From: Acidobacteriaceae bacterium
GTDB lineage: Bacteria; Acidobacteriota; Terriglobia; Terriglobales; Acidobacteriaceae
Reading direction: 5' to 3'
DNA: 5,464 nucleotides
Assembly (NCBI GenBank): GCA_030040175.1
Contig: JASHUF010000380.1
Span: 1-5,464, forward strand
In this document: one piece after another, positions 1 to 5,386 of the stretch
Position numbering within the stretch: position 1 is the first letter of the stretch
Layout of the letters: each line of letters starts with the position of its first letter
Program-made: the position numbers and the translations under genes
The notes under the pieces: generated by a model
Told to the model about the DNA's origin: nothing
Seen by the model: only the letters and a program-made list of their open reading frames with translations
Databases searched by the model: none

Positions 1-7
1 GATTGCG

Positions 8-379
8 GTGACACCGGAAAAGGTACGCGTGCTGCTCACCGAGGGCAAGGGCCTGGAGATCGACTGGCAGGACGGGCACAAGAGCGCATGGAGCTTCGCC
101 TGGCTGCGCGAGGCGTGCCCGTGCGCGACCTGCGTGGAAGAGCGGACGCTCGAGGGGCGCAAGCCGGGCCAGGCGCACAAAAAGCCGGCCGAGGTGCTGC
201 CGCTCTACGCGCCGCCGGCGAAGCCGAAGAGCGCGCAGGCCGTGGGCCGATACGCAATCCAGTTCCACTGGTCGGATGGGCACTCGGGCGGGATTTTTTC
301 GTGGGAGTATCTGAGGCGCATGTGCCAGTGCCAGGAGTGCGCGTTTGCGCGGGCGGAAACCAACGGTACGCCGAACTGA
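8..379 (+). CDS. DUF971 / gamma-butyrobetaine hydroxylase-like N-terminal domain protein, start possibly upstream
   Basis: This is a 123-residue single-domain protein if GTG at 8 is the start. The frame stays open to the left edge (Ile-Ala-Val before the GTG codon), so the true start may lie outside the window. The domain is DUF971, the zinc-binding fold that forms the N-terminus of gamma-butyrobetaine hydroxylase. Visible marks are W20-x-D22-G23-H24, then WLRxxCPCATC with C37, C39 and C42, and later WSDGH (88-92) followed by WEYLRRMCQCQEC. By family knowledge, three cysteines plus the distal histidine (H92 here) bind zinc; C106, C108 and C111 give a second CxCxxC. The hydroxylase's catalytic oxygenase domain is absent, so hydroxylase activity is not expected. 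Stand-alone DUF971 proteins have no firm function; links to Fe-S or Mrp-type proteins are suggested in other genomes, but no such gene lies here. Family assignment is strong, role unknown. Confidence 0.9.
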   Translation: MTPEKVRVLLTEGKGLEIDWQDGHKSAWSFAWLREACPCATCVEERTLEGRKPGQAHKKPAEVLPLYAPPAKPKSAQAVGRYAIQFHWSDGHSGGIFSWEYLRRMCQCQECAFARAETNGTPN

Positions 380-457
380 GGCGGCGAATTCCGCCGAGCC
401 CGTCTCCCAATTGGAGGTTGATTACACTGGGTAGCACGATCCATTCGTGAGGCTCGG

Positions 458-1732
458 ATGCGCACTCTTCGCGGAATTCTTCTGCTCACCATCTTCACCC
501 CGGTTGCGATTGCGGCTCGAGCCGATCTTGCCGCTATTCAAACCGAGAAGCTTCCACAGGAAACGCCAGTGCTGAACGCGCTTAACGACGTGCGGCAACT
601 GGAGCCGTACTGTGAGTCGTGGACCTCAACCTGGAGCTACCCGGTGAGCAAGAGTGACGCCGCGGCACGGCTTAAGAAGGACCTCGTGGCCCTCGAGCAG
701 GCAAGCGCAAGCCATCCCGACAACGAGGAGCTACTGGTGTTGACCGGCGTGGTGGCGAGTTACGCCTACAACGTGGATGTGGACGGCAGCTACGACGCCG
801 CGACAGACGCACTGAAGAAGGCCGCGAATTTGGCGCCGACCGACTTGCGTGCGCCGTGGTACCAGGCGGCGCTGACGTGCGGCAGCAGCAATGTTGCCGA
901 AGGCGGGGCGGAGTTTCTGGCGATCGAGGCGGCGCACGCGTGGGATCAGCTGCCAGTTGAATTCTGGGACGACTACATGTTTTGCGCGTCCGTGTCCAAT
1001 ATGCCGGCTCACCTGCTGCGCGCCGCCGACTACGCGGCGCGGCTGCACGCGTCCGACTCGCAAATGCGCGATTTCCTTGTGAGCGTGGCGCGTAAACGCT
1101 TCGATGTCTTCGACCCGAACGAGAAGTACGCGCCCAAAGAGGTGTGGGCCGGAGAGAACGAAGGCAACGACACGCAGTTTACCAGCACGATGTGCGGAGT
1201 GCGTATCCGCGTTCATGGCGATTGGAAAATCGAACAGCTGGAGCTGAACAACGGCGTTTGCCTGGCCTACTTCAGCACCGGTCCATACAAGGCGACCGTG
1301 GACTCTTTGCACCCGAGCGTTGTGCTCATGGTGCAGCGACCAAAGGAAGGTGAAAGTCTAGCAGATTTTTCCAAGAGATTTATGACGGATGGCGCATTTA
1401 CTCCGGATACGGAAGCCCGTTGCCCCGTGGATCATTGCCTCGCCTTCAAAGCCGAGCAGCCCGGAATGTATCACGCGGACGGAGATGGCCACGGAAGGAT
1501 TCTGTTTTTCGAGCGCGAAGAACCGGCCTATCCGGGATTGATCTTCGAGTCGCCCGAGGGGCCGCCCGTAACGAGCGGATCTTCGGAACCGCAATACTTC
1601 CGTCCGAGCCAGATTGAGAAGAGGATACCGGGGAAACTGTACTACCTGGTGATGCTGGACGCCGCGGCTTCCATTGAAGAGCCCGCGGTGAAGGACTACG
1701 ATTTCTTCCTTGAAAATCTTACGGTCGAGTAG
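458..1732 (+). CDS. secreted protein of unknown function with helical TPR-like region
   Basis: I do not recognise this 424-residue protein. It begins with a good Sec signal peptide: basic R2 and R5, a hydrophobic core at 7-20, and a likely signal peptidase I site after A20-R21-A22. Export to the periplasm is therefore inferred. Residues about 63-210 look like an alpha-helical array; the stretch 86-128, with HPDN and a later APTD turn, resembles tetratricopeptide repeats, but degenerate ones. Residues about 240-424 look like a mixed alpha/beta domain ending in a DYDFFLENL helix. The mature part has seven cysteines (52, 141, 176, 246, 268, 322, 327), which could form disulfides. The ATG at 458 is supported by GAGG at 449-452 with a 5-base spacer and by the signal peptide directly after it. 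G+C looks about 55-58 percent in sampled lines, against about 70 percent in the dehydrogenase genes. That the gene is real is well supported; its function is not known. Confidence 0.85.
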   Translation: MRTLRGILLLTIFTPVAIAARADLAAIQTEKLPQETPVLNALNDVRQLEPYCESWTSTWSYPVSKSDAAARLKKDLVALEQASASHPDNEELLVLTGVVASYAYNVDVDGSYDAATDALKKAANLAPTDLRAPWYQAALTCGSSNVAEGGAEFLAIEAAHAWDQLPVEFWDDYMFCASVSNMPAHLLRAADYAARLHASDSQMRDFLVSVARKRFDVFDPNEKYAPKEVWAGENEGNDTQFTSTMCGVRIRVHGDWKIEQLELNNGVCLAYFSTGPYKATVDSLHPSVVLMVQRPKEGESLADFSKRFMTDGAFTPDTEARCPVDHCLAFKAEQPGMYHADGDGHGRILFFEREEPAYPGLIFESPEGPPVTSGSSEPQYFRPSQIEKRIPGKLYYLVMLDAAASIEEPAVKDYDFFLENLTVE

Positions 1733-1757
1733 GCTGCCACGAATCGAAGGCGAGGTT

Positions 1758-1779
1758 CGGCCGTGAAGAGGCATGGCTG
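1758..1779. terminator. weak hairpin between convergent genes
   Basis: The 53-base gap between the convergent secreted-protein gene and uppP can form an 8-pair stem: 1758-1765 against 1772-1779, with a 6-base loop and two G-U wobbles. There is no T-run on either side, so intrinsic termination is only a possibility suggested by the convergent position. Confidence 0.2.
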
Positions 1780-1785
1780 CGCGCA

Positions 1786-2688
1786 TCAGAAGCCGCGGGT
1801 GCGGAGATAGAAGACGGCGGCGGCGGCCAGCACGCAGTAGATGCCGAACCAGTGCCACTTGCCGGATTGAAGCCAGCTCGAAAGCCATTGGAGCGCGAGC
1901 AGCCCGGCGACGAACGAGCAGACGGCGCCGAGGAGGCTTGCGGCGACGGCGGCGTGAAGATTGATGTGTGTGCCTGCGGCCGCAGAGGTGTGCGCAGCCC
2001 TGATCAGGCGCAGGGCCTCGACGTAGACGACGGGCGGCGTGAGAAGGACGGCGAGGGCGAAGCTGAAGCGCTCGGCGGGTTCTTTGGCCGCGCCGGTGAG
2101 CATGCCCGTGGAGATGGTCGAGCCGGAGCGCGAGAATCCGCGGAACGGGAGCGCGAGGCCCTGGATGAGGCCCATCCAGCCGGCCTGCTTGAGGGTGAGC
2201 GTGCCTTCGAAGTTGGAGCGCGGGCGGCCGGATGCGGAGGGCCGGGGCGCGGTTTTCTTTTCGAGAAGGCCGGCGGCGATGATGAGGATGCCTACGACGG
2301 CGAGCGCGGGCGCGATGAGCTCGAGATGGCTGAAGAGATCTTCGATCTGCGCTTTGGGCGCGCCGCGGAAGAGGGTTTTTTCGATGAGCTTCTTGAGCAG
2401 CTCGCCGACAATCGCGGTGAGCAGCGTGGCCCAGAGGGCGAGGATGGCGAAGCGGCGGAAAGCGTCGCGCGTGGAGAAGTAAACCTTCTTCCAGGTCTTC
2501 CAGAAGTAGACGAGCACGGCGAACATCGTTCCGGTGTGGAGCATGACGAGGAGCAGCGTCATCTGCGGCGCGGAAGGGTCGAGGCCCATGAGCTTTTCCG
2601 CGACCACGACGTGCGCGGAGCTGGAGACGGGCAGGAGTTCGGCGAGGCCCTGAATGATGGCGAGGACAACGACTTTCCAGATCGGCAT
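1786..2688 (-). CDS. uppP: undecaprenyl-diphosphatase (UppP/BacA family)
   Basis: This integral membrane enzyme dephosphorylates undecaprenyl diphosphate to the monophosphate, recycling the lipid carrier for peptidoglycan and other envelope glycans; the family also confers bacitracin resistance when abundant. The product is 300 residues, slightly longer than the roughly 270 of E. coli. The first signature is complete: Q13-G-L-A-E17 (the E/QxxxE motif), then LPVSSSAH with H26. The second signature is GFSRSG at 184-189 with the catalytic-type arginine R187, but the usual PG before it is R183-G184 within PFRG. Several hydrophobic segments fit the multi-pass fold (about 44-62, 80-97, 124-142, 205-222, 244-270, 279-294). 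I chose ATG at 2688 because it directly precedes the first motif; the open frame continues far upstream only as a shadow of the next gene. Ribosome site is weak (GGA 3 bases before ATG). It stands alone, divergent from the dehydrogenase gene. Identification is firm. Confidence 0.95.
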   Translation of the reverse strand: MPIWKVVVLAIIQGLAELLPVSSSAHVVVAEKLMGLDPSAPQMTLLLVMLHTGTMFAVLVYFWKTWKKVYFSTRDAFRRFAILALWATLLTAIVGELLKKLIEKTLFRGAPKAQIEDLFSHLELIAPALAVVGILIIAAGLLEKKTAPRPSASGRPRSNFEGTLTLKQAGWMGLIQGLALPFRGFSRSGSTISTGMLTGAAKEPAERFSFALAVLLTPPVVYVEALRLIRAAHTSAAAGTHINLHAAVAASLLGAVCSFVAGLLALQWLSSWLQSGKWHWFGIYCVLAAAAVFYLRTRGF

Positions 2689-2765
2689 GGGTCCAGTGTA
2701 TCGTTCGAGAGGTGAAGGCAGAACTGGGCCCGCGGCTCTCCACCCTTTCGTGAGGAACAAAAGCG

Positions 2766-2810
2766 GGTCCTTCGACTTGGTCGCCGTTGCGACCTCGCTC
2801 AGGATGACAG
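2766..2810. repeat. hairpin-forming intergenic repeat-like element
   Basis: This part of the divergent spacer contains GGTCGC (2779-2784), the 4-base loop CGTT, and GCGACC (2789-2794), a perfect 6-bp hairpin, flanked by TCCTTCGACT on the left and CTCAGGATGACAG on the right. From memory, the combination of TCCTTCGAC and CTCAGGATGACA is a widely dispersed intergenic palindrome type in soil bacteria including Acidobacteriota. The hairpin is seen directly; membership in a dispersed family is inference. It lies upstream of both divergent genes, so it could shape either leader RNA. Confidence 0.5.
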
Positions 2811-2832
2811 AATTGAAATTGGGTTCGCCGTT

Positions 2833-2869
2833 CCCCACTCTTTCCGCAAAAGGCGCGGAAAGGATGGGG
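2833..2869. repeat. imperfect 15-bp palindrome, copy A
   Basis: The left arm CCCCACTCTTTCCGC (2833-2847) and right arm GCGGAAAGGATGGGG (2855-2869) pair at 13 of 15 positions, with one G-T wobble and one mismatch, around a 7-base loop. The spacer lies between the divergent starts of uppP and the hydroxyacid dehydrogenase, so an intrinsic terminator is not required here. A related but more decayed element sits at 3879-3914. It most likely belongs to a dispersed, REP-like family; that is inferred from two copies in one window. Confidence 0.55.
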
Positions 2870-2901
2870 CGACCAGGTTCGTGCTGGATTGAGATGGGGC
2901 G

Positions 2902-3795
2902 ATGAGGATTGGGTTTCTGGGATTGGGCAAGATGGGAACGCCGATGGCGCTCAGGCTGATCGCGGCCGGACATGAGCTGGCGGTGTGGAACCGAACCGAA
3001 GGGCGCACAAAGCCGGCGATTCACGAGGGCGCGATCGCCGCAGCGACGCCGGCGGAAGCGGAGCTGGGCGCGGACGCGGTGATCACGATGCTCTTCGACG
3101 ATGCTGCGCACGAGGAGGTGTTGTTCGGCGCGAACGGACTGATGGACGCGCTCTCGCCGGGCGCGCTGCACATTGCGTCGAGCACCATCAGCGTGGCGCT
3201 GAGCGAGCGGCTGACCGCGGAGCACGCGCGGCGCGGGATCGACTTTGTGGCGGCGCCGGTCTTCGGGCGGCCGGAGATTGCGGCGCAGGGACGGCTGTGG
3301 ATTGCGGTTGCGGGCGCGGAGCAGGCGGTGGAGCGGGCGCGGCCGGTGCTCGAGCCCATGGCGCGGGGGATCTCCGTGGTGGGGCGCGAGCCGCGCATGG
3401 CGCACGCGGTGAAGCTGGGTGGGAATTTTTTGATCAGCGCCATGATTCATGCGCTGGGCGAAGCGTTTGTGTTTGCGGAGGCGCAGGGGGTTGCGGCGGA
3501 GACGTTTCTCGAAACCGTGAACAGCGCGCTGTTTCAGTCGCCGTTTTATGCAGCGTACGGGAAGGTGATGTTGCATCCGCCGGAGGAGCCGGGGGCGACG
3601 GTGCTGCTGGGCGCAAAAGACGTGCGCCTGCTGCGCGAGGCCGCGGCCGAGCGCGGGACGCGGTTGAGCCTGGCCGATACGATGGCGGAGATCTTTGCCG
3701 AGGCGCAGAGGTTGGGGATGGGCGAAGAGGATTGGGCGGTGGGGCAGTACACGATGGCGCAGAGACGGGGGCGAGTGGGCACGTCAGCGGGTTAG
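2902..3795 (+). CDS. NAD(P)-dependent oxidoreductase, beta-hydroxyacid (3-hydroxyisobutyrate) dehydrogenase family
   Basis: This soluble 297-residue enzyme has the usual length and order of the family. An N-terminal Rossmann domain starts at residue 2 with the G7-L-G9-K-M-G12 dinucleotide motif, and W29-N30-R31-T32 at the end of the second strand favours NADP(H) over NAD(H). S93-S94-T95 is the conserved substrate-side loop, K171 in AHAVKLGGN with N175 is the catalytic lysine motif, and K239-D240 is the conserved C-terminal pair. The substrate loop usually reads DAPVSGG but here is AAPVFGRPE (117-125), which points to a subfamily other than classical 3-hydroxyisobutyrate dehydrogenase. The substrate could be a small 3-hydroxyacid, a semialdehyde or an imine; the sequence does not decide. 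ATG at 2902 is fixed by the immediate Rossmann strand; the ribosome site (GAG/GGGG at 2891-2899) is modest. The last five residues, GTSAG, are encoded within a repeated GTCAGCG segment and look like a late extension. Confidence 0.92.
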   Translation: MRIGFLGLGKMGTPMALRLIAAGHELAVWNRTEGRTKPAIHEGAIAAATPAEAELGADAVITMLFDDAAHEEVLFGANGLMDALSPGALHIASSTISVALSERLTAEHARRGIDFVAAPVFGRPEIAAQGRLWIAVAGAEQAVERARPVLEPMARGISVVGREPRMAHAVKLGGNFLISAMIHALGEAFVFAEAQGVAAETFLETVNSALFQSPFYAAYGKVMLHPPEEPGATVLLGAKDVRLLREAAAERGTRLSLADTMAEIFAEAQRLGMGEEDWAVGQYTMAQRRGRVGTSAG

Positions 3796-3805
3796 CAAGT
3801 CAGCG
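3783..3805. repeat. direct repeat GTCAGCG overlapping the dehydrogenase stop
   Basis: GTCAGCG occurs at 3783-3789 and again at 3799-3805, a 16-base period. The first copy encodes the tail of the preceding dehydrogenase and the stop codon at 3793-3795 lies between the copies. The copies are short, so chance is possible, but such strings are common in intergenic filler of this kind of genome (from memory). Confidence 0.35.
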
Positions 3806-3820
3806 AGGGTTCGTGCATCT

Positions 3821-3853
3821 CCGGGTGCCAGAATCGGGACCTCGGGCACCCGG
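3821..3853. terminator. 9-bp perfect inverted repeat, candidate bidirectional terminator
   Basis: CCGGGTGCC (3821-3829) and GGCACCCGG (3845-3853) form a perfect 9-bp stem around a 15-base loop. It lies 26 bases after the dehydrogenase stop and between two convergent genes, the expected place for a terminator. No strong T-run follows (only CTTT after the stem), so an intergenic repeat with a weak termination role is equally possible. Confidence 0.45.
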
Positions 3854-3878
3854 CAAGCTTTGCGAGAGTTTATGTGTT

Positions 3879-3914
3879 TGCACCCTCTCGCCAAAGACGC
3901 GAAAGGATGGAGCA
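3879..3914. repeat. decayed palindrome, copy B related to 2833-2869
   Basis: The string runs from TGCACCCTCTCGCC to GCGAAAGGATGGAGCA and lines up with the palindrome at 2833-2869: both share CAC, CT and CGC blocks, an AAA loop, then a right arm with AAAGGATGG followed by GC. The left arm has lost bases, so pairing is poorer. An alternative stem in the same place is GCGAGAG (3862-3868) with CTCTCGC (3885-3891). The segment lies between convergent genes. Confidence 0.45.
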
Positions 3915-3934
3915 AGAAGCAGAATGCCGCGGAT

Positions 3935-4189
3935 TCAGCCGATGGCTGCGATCTGGGCTTCGACCTGCTTGAGGGCGGCTTCGAGGGCAGCGCGGCGGCC
4001 GGGGTTGGCGGTTCTGCGCGAAAGGATCAATGCCCGCTGCAATTCAAGCGATTGCTTCTGGCGCTCGCGCGCGGCGCGCTGCTCGGCATCGGTTCGCTGC
4101 CGCTCGTCCTGGGAAAGGCCTGCGTGGACGTCATCTGAAGGGTTCGATCTTTGCTCCTCGACCGATTTACTTTCCCACCCGCGGGCCAT
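3935..4189 (-). CDS. small charged helical protein of unknown function
   Basis: I do not recognise this 84-residue protein. It has no cysteine, no signal peptide and no membrane segment, so it should be cytoplasmic. Residues 1-24 look disordered. Residues about 25-60 are rich in Glu, Gln, Arg and Leu and should form one long helix; A61-N-P-G64 is a turn; residues 65-82 (RRAALEAALKQVEAQI) form a second amphipathic helix. This suggests a small helical hairpin or coiled coil. Codon choice supports a real gene, with mostly G or C at third positions, while the opposite frames give low-complexity products. The ATG at 4189 follows GAAG closely; an overlapping ATG six bases earlier is in another frame. 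It is convergent with the hydroxyacid dehydrogenase and divergent from the MDR gene, with a 109-base shared upstream gap. TAAAAT just before its start (complement of 4196-4201) could be a -10 box but no -35 box is visible. Confidence 0.65.
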   Translation of the reverse strand: MARGWESKSVEEQRSNPSDDVHAGLSQDERQRTDAEQRAARERQKQSLELQRALILSRRTANPGRRAALEAALKQVEAQIAAIG

Positions 4190-4288
4190 ATCTTCATTTT
4201 ACGCGGGATGGGCCGGCGGCGTCCCACAGAGTGGAGCCGCGGGTTACCGCCGGTCTCGCGGAGTGCGCTTGGCGGGTGAATCGCGTGG

Positions 4289-4293
4289 GGAGG
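4289..4293 (+). promoter_or_regulatory. strong ribosome binding site fixing the MDR start
   Basis: GGAGG lies 5 bases before the ATG at 4299. It decides between that ATG and an out-of-frame ATG at 4295, and shows that the much longer open frame continuing upstream is not translated as one protein. Confidence 0.8.
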
Positions 4294-4298
4294 GATGC

Positions 4299-5327
4299 AT
4301 GCGCGCATGGCAGATTTCGAGTTTCGGCATTGCGGCGCTCGCGTTGGTGGAGCGGCCGGAGCCCGTGGCGGGCGCGGGCGAAGTGCTGGTGCGGGTGCGC
4401 GCGGTCTCGTTCAATTATCGCGACCTGATGACGGTGACGGGGCGTTACAACCCGCGCATGGCGCTGCCGCGGATTCCCTGCTCGGACGGCGCGGGCGAGG
4501 TGGTGGAAGTCGGCGCGGGGGTGACGCAATGGAAGCCGGGCGACCGCGTGGCCGGGATCTTCATGCAGAACTGGCTCGAGGGCCGGCTGACCGCAGCCAA
4601 GGCGAAGGGCGCGCTGGGCGGGGACGTGGATGGGATGCTGGCGGAGATGGTGGTGCTGCGCGAGACGGGTCTGGTGCGGATTCCCGCGCACCTGAGTTTT
4701 GCTGAAGCGGCGACACTGCCCTGCGCAGCGGTGACGGCGTGGAATGCGCTGAAAGCCGGCGATGGGAAGCCGGGATCGACGGTGCTGATCCAGGGGACAG
4801 GCGGGGTTTCGATTTTCGCCCTGCAGTTTGCCAGGATGCGCGGCGCGCGGGTGCTGGGAATTTCGAGCAGCGACGAGAAGCTGGAGCGGGCGCGGGGGCT
4901 GGGACTGGATGCGGGGCTGAATTATCGCGAGCAGCCGGATTGGGAGCGATGGGCCGCAGACGAGACCGGCGGCGAGGGCCGGGACTCGGGTGTTGACCTG
5001 GTGGTGGAGGTGGGCGGCGCAGGGACGCTCGAGCGCTCGCTCAAAGCTCTCCGCACGGGTGGGACGATTGCGCAGGTGGGGGTGCTCGCCGCAGGTACGG
5101 AGCCTTTTCCGATTCCGCTCGTCCTGCGCAAGTTGGCGCGCATCCAGGGAATCTACGTCGGCTCGCGCGCGGATTTCGAGGAGATGAATCGCGCGATTGA
5201 GCTTGCGCAGATGCGGCCGGTGGTGGAGACATTTGACTGGAGCGAGACGCGCGCGGTACTGGAGCGGATGGAGCGCGGAGGGCATTTCGGGAAGATGGTT
5301 GTGATGCTCGAGGGACTGAGGGACTAA
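4299..5327 (+). CDS. zinc-independent MDR-superfamily NAD(P)-dependent dehydrogenase, quinone-oxidoreductase-like
   Basis: This 342-residue soluble enzyme belongs to the medium-chain dehydrogenase/reductase superfamily, closest in memory to the MDR7-type subgroup. A GroES-like domain covers about 26-130, with V36-S-F-N-Y-R-D42, P60-C-S-D-G-A-G66 and KPGDRV (79-84). The NW and LGG insert at 91-108 and the segment DGMLAEMVVL (111-120) are typical of that subgroup. The Rossmann domain starts near 160 and carries Q165-G-T-G-G-V170-S, then SSSDEK (189-194) after the second strand, which suggests NADP(H). VVEVGGAGTL (235-244) and GGHFGKMVV (327-335) complete the family pattern. The catalytic-zinc ligands of alcohol dehydrogenases and the four-cysteine structural-zinc lobe are not visible, so a zinc-free enone or quinone reductase chemistry is likelier than alcohol oxidation; substrate unknown. 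The final residues GLRD and the stop are encoded inside an 8-bp tandem repeat. Confidence 0.93.
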   Translation: MRAWQISSFGIAALALVERPEPVAGAGEVLVRVRAVSFNYRDLMTVTGRYNPRMALPRIPCSDGAGEVVEVGAGVTQWKPGDRVAGIFMQNWLEGRLTAAKAKGALGGDVDGMLAEMVVLRETGLVRIPAHLSFAEAATLPCAAVTAWNALKAGDGKPGSTVLIQGTGGVSIFALQFARMRGARVLGISSSDEKLERARGLGLDAGLNYREQPDWERWAADETGGEGRDSGVDLVVEVGGAGTLERSLKALRTGGTIAQVGVLAAGTEPFPIPLVLRKLARIQGIYVGSRADFEEMNRAIELAQMRPVVETFDWSETRAVLERMERGGHFGKMVVMLEGLRD

Positions 5328-5343
5328 GGGACCGGGGGACTGG
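5312..5343. repeat. four tandem 8-bp repeats GGGACYRR
   Basis: The units are GGGACTGA, GGGACTAA, GGGACCGG and GGGACTGG in direct succession. The second unit supplies the TAA stop (5325-5327) of the MDR dehydrogenase gene, so the repeat straddles the coding end. Strand slippage is the likely origin; no protein-binding role can be claimed. Confidence 0.75.
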
Positions 5344-5360
5344 GATCAGGGGCAGGGATA

Positions 5361-5374
5361 AGAGATCAGAGATC
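5361..5374. repeat. two tandem 7-bp repeats AGAGATC
   Basis: AGAGATC occurs twice without a gap, immediately followed by the strong AAGGAGG ribosome site of the next gene. The nearby GGGATAAG and GGGATCAG strings look like decayed relatives. The tract fills most of the 59-base spacer together with the 8-bp repeats. Confidence 0.55.
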
Positions 5375-5381
5375 AAGGAGG
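5375..5381 (+). promoter_or_regulatory. consensus Shine-Dalgarno AAGGAGG before a TTG start
   Basis: AAGGAGG is followed after 5 bases (CGGGG) by TTG at 5387. This ideal spacing selects the TTG over the in-frame ATG at 5411, which has only a poorly spaced AAAGG before it. Confidence 0.6.
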
Positions 5382-5386
5382 CGGGG

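Noticed and set aside
380..414. Short inverted repeats after the DUF971 gene (GGCGG/CCGCC and CCAATTGG) as terminator or operator
   Set aside because: The stem is only 5 bp with no T-run, and an 8-bp palindrome is expected by chance; not enough to call a site.
411..446. Sigma-70-like promoter for the secreted protein (TTGGAG or TTGATT with TACACT or CCATTC)
   Set aside because: No pair of boxes shows both a good match and 16-18 base spacing.
731..1312. 193-residue - strand open frame inside the secreted-protein gene
   Set aside because: Val/Arg/His-rich antisense composition and no recognisable domain; the + strand frame has a signal peptide and a ribosome site.
1358..2743. 461-residue - strand open frame across the secreted gene and uppP
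   Set aside because: It is an alternate frame of uppP plus the antisense of the secreted protein; composition is Arg/His/Pro-rich with no domain signature.
2689..3576. Upstream extension of uppP to a 596-residue protein
   Set aside because: The extra residues are the antisense shadow of the hydroxyacid dehydrogenase and the repeat spacer, rich in Arg and His, with no UppP homology. The family motif begins 12 residues after the Met encoded at 2688.
4196..4224. Promoter for the 84-residue gene from TAAAAT (complement of 4196-4201)
   Set aside because: The -10 match is fair, but no -35 match exists at the right distance and it lies almost on the start codon.
2985..4298. Long + strand open frame fused upstream of the MDR dehydrogenase, giving a 780-residue protein
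   Set aside because: The upstream part is the out-of-frame shadow of the hydroxyacid dehydrogenase, with low-complexity Gly/Ala/Arg composition, and then reads through the spacer. GGAGG and ATG at 4289-4301 define the true start.
4194..5285. 363-residue - strand open frame opposite the MDR dehydrogenase
   Set aside because: It is an antisense shadow in G+C-rich DNA, His/Arg/Pro-rich, without a family motif, and the opposite strand encodes a well-supported enzyme.
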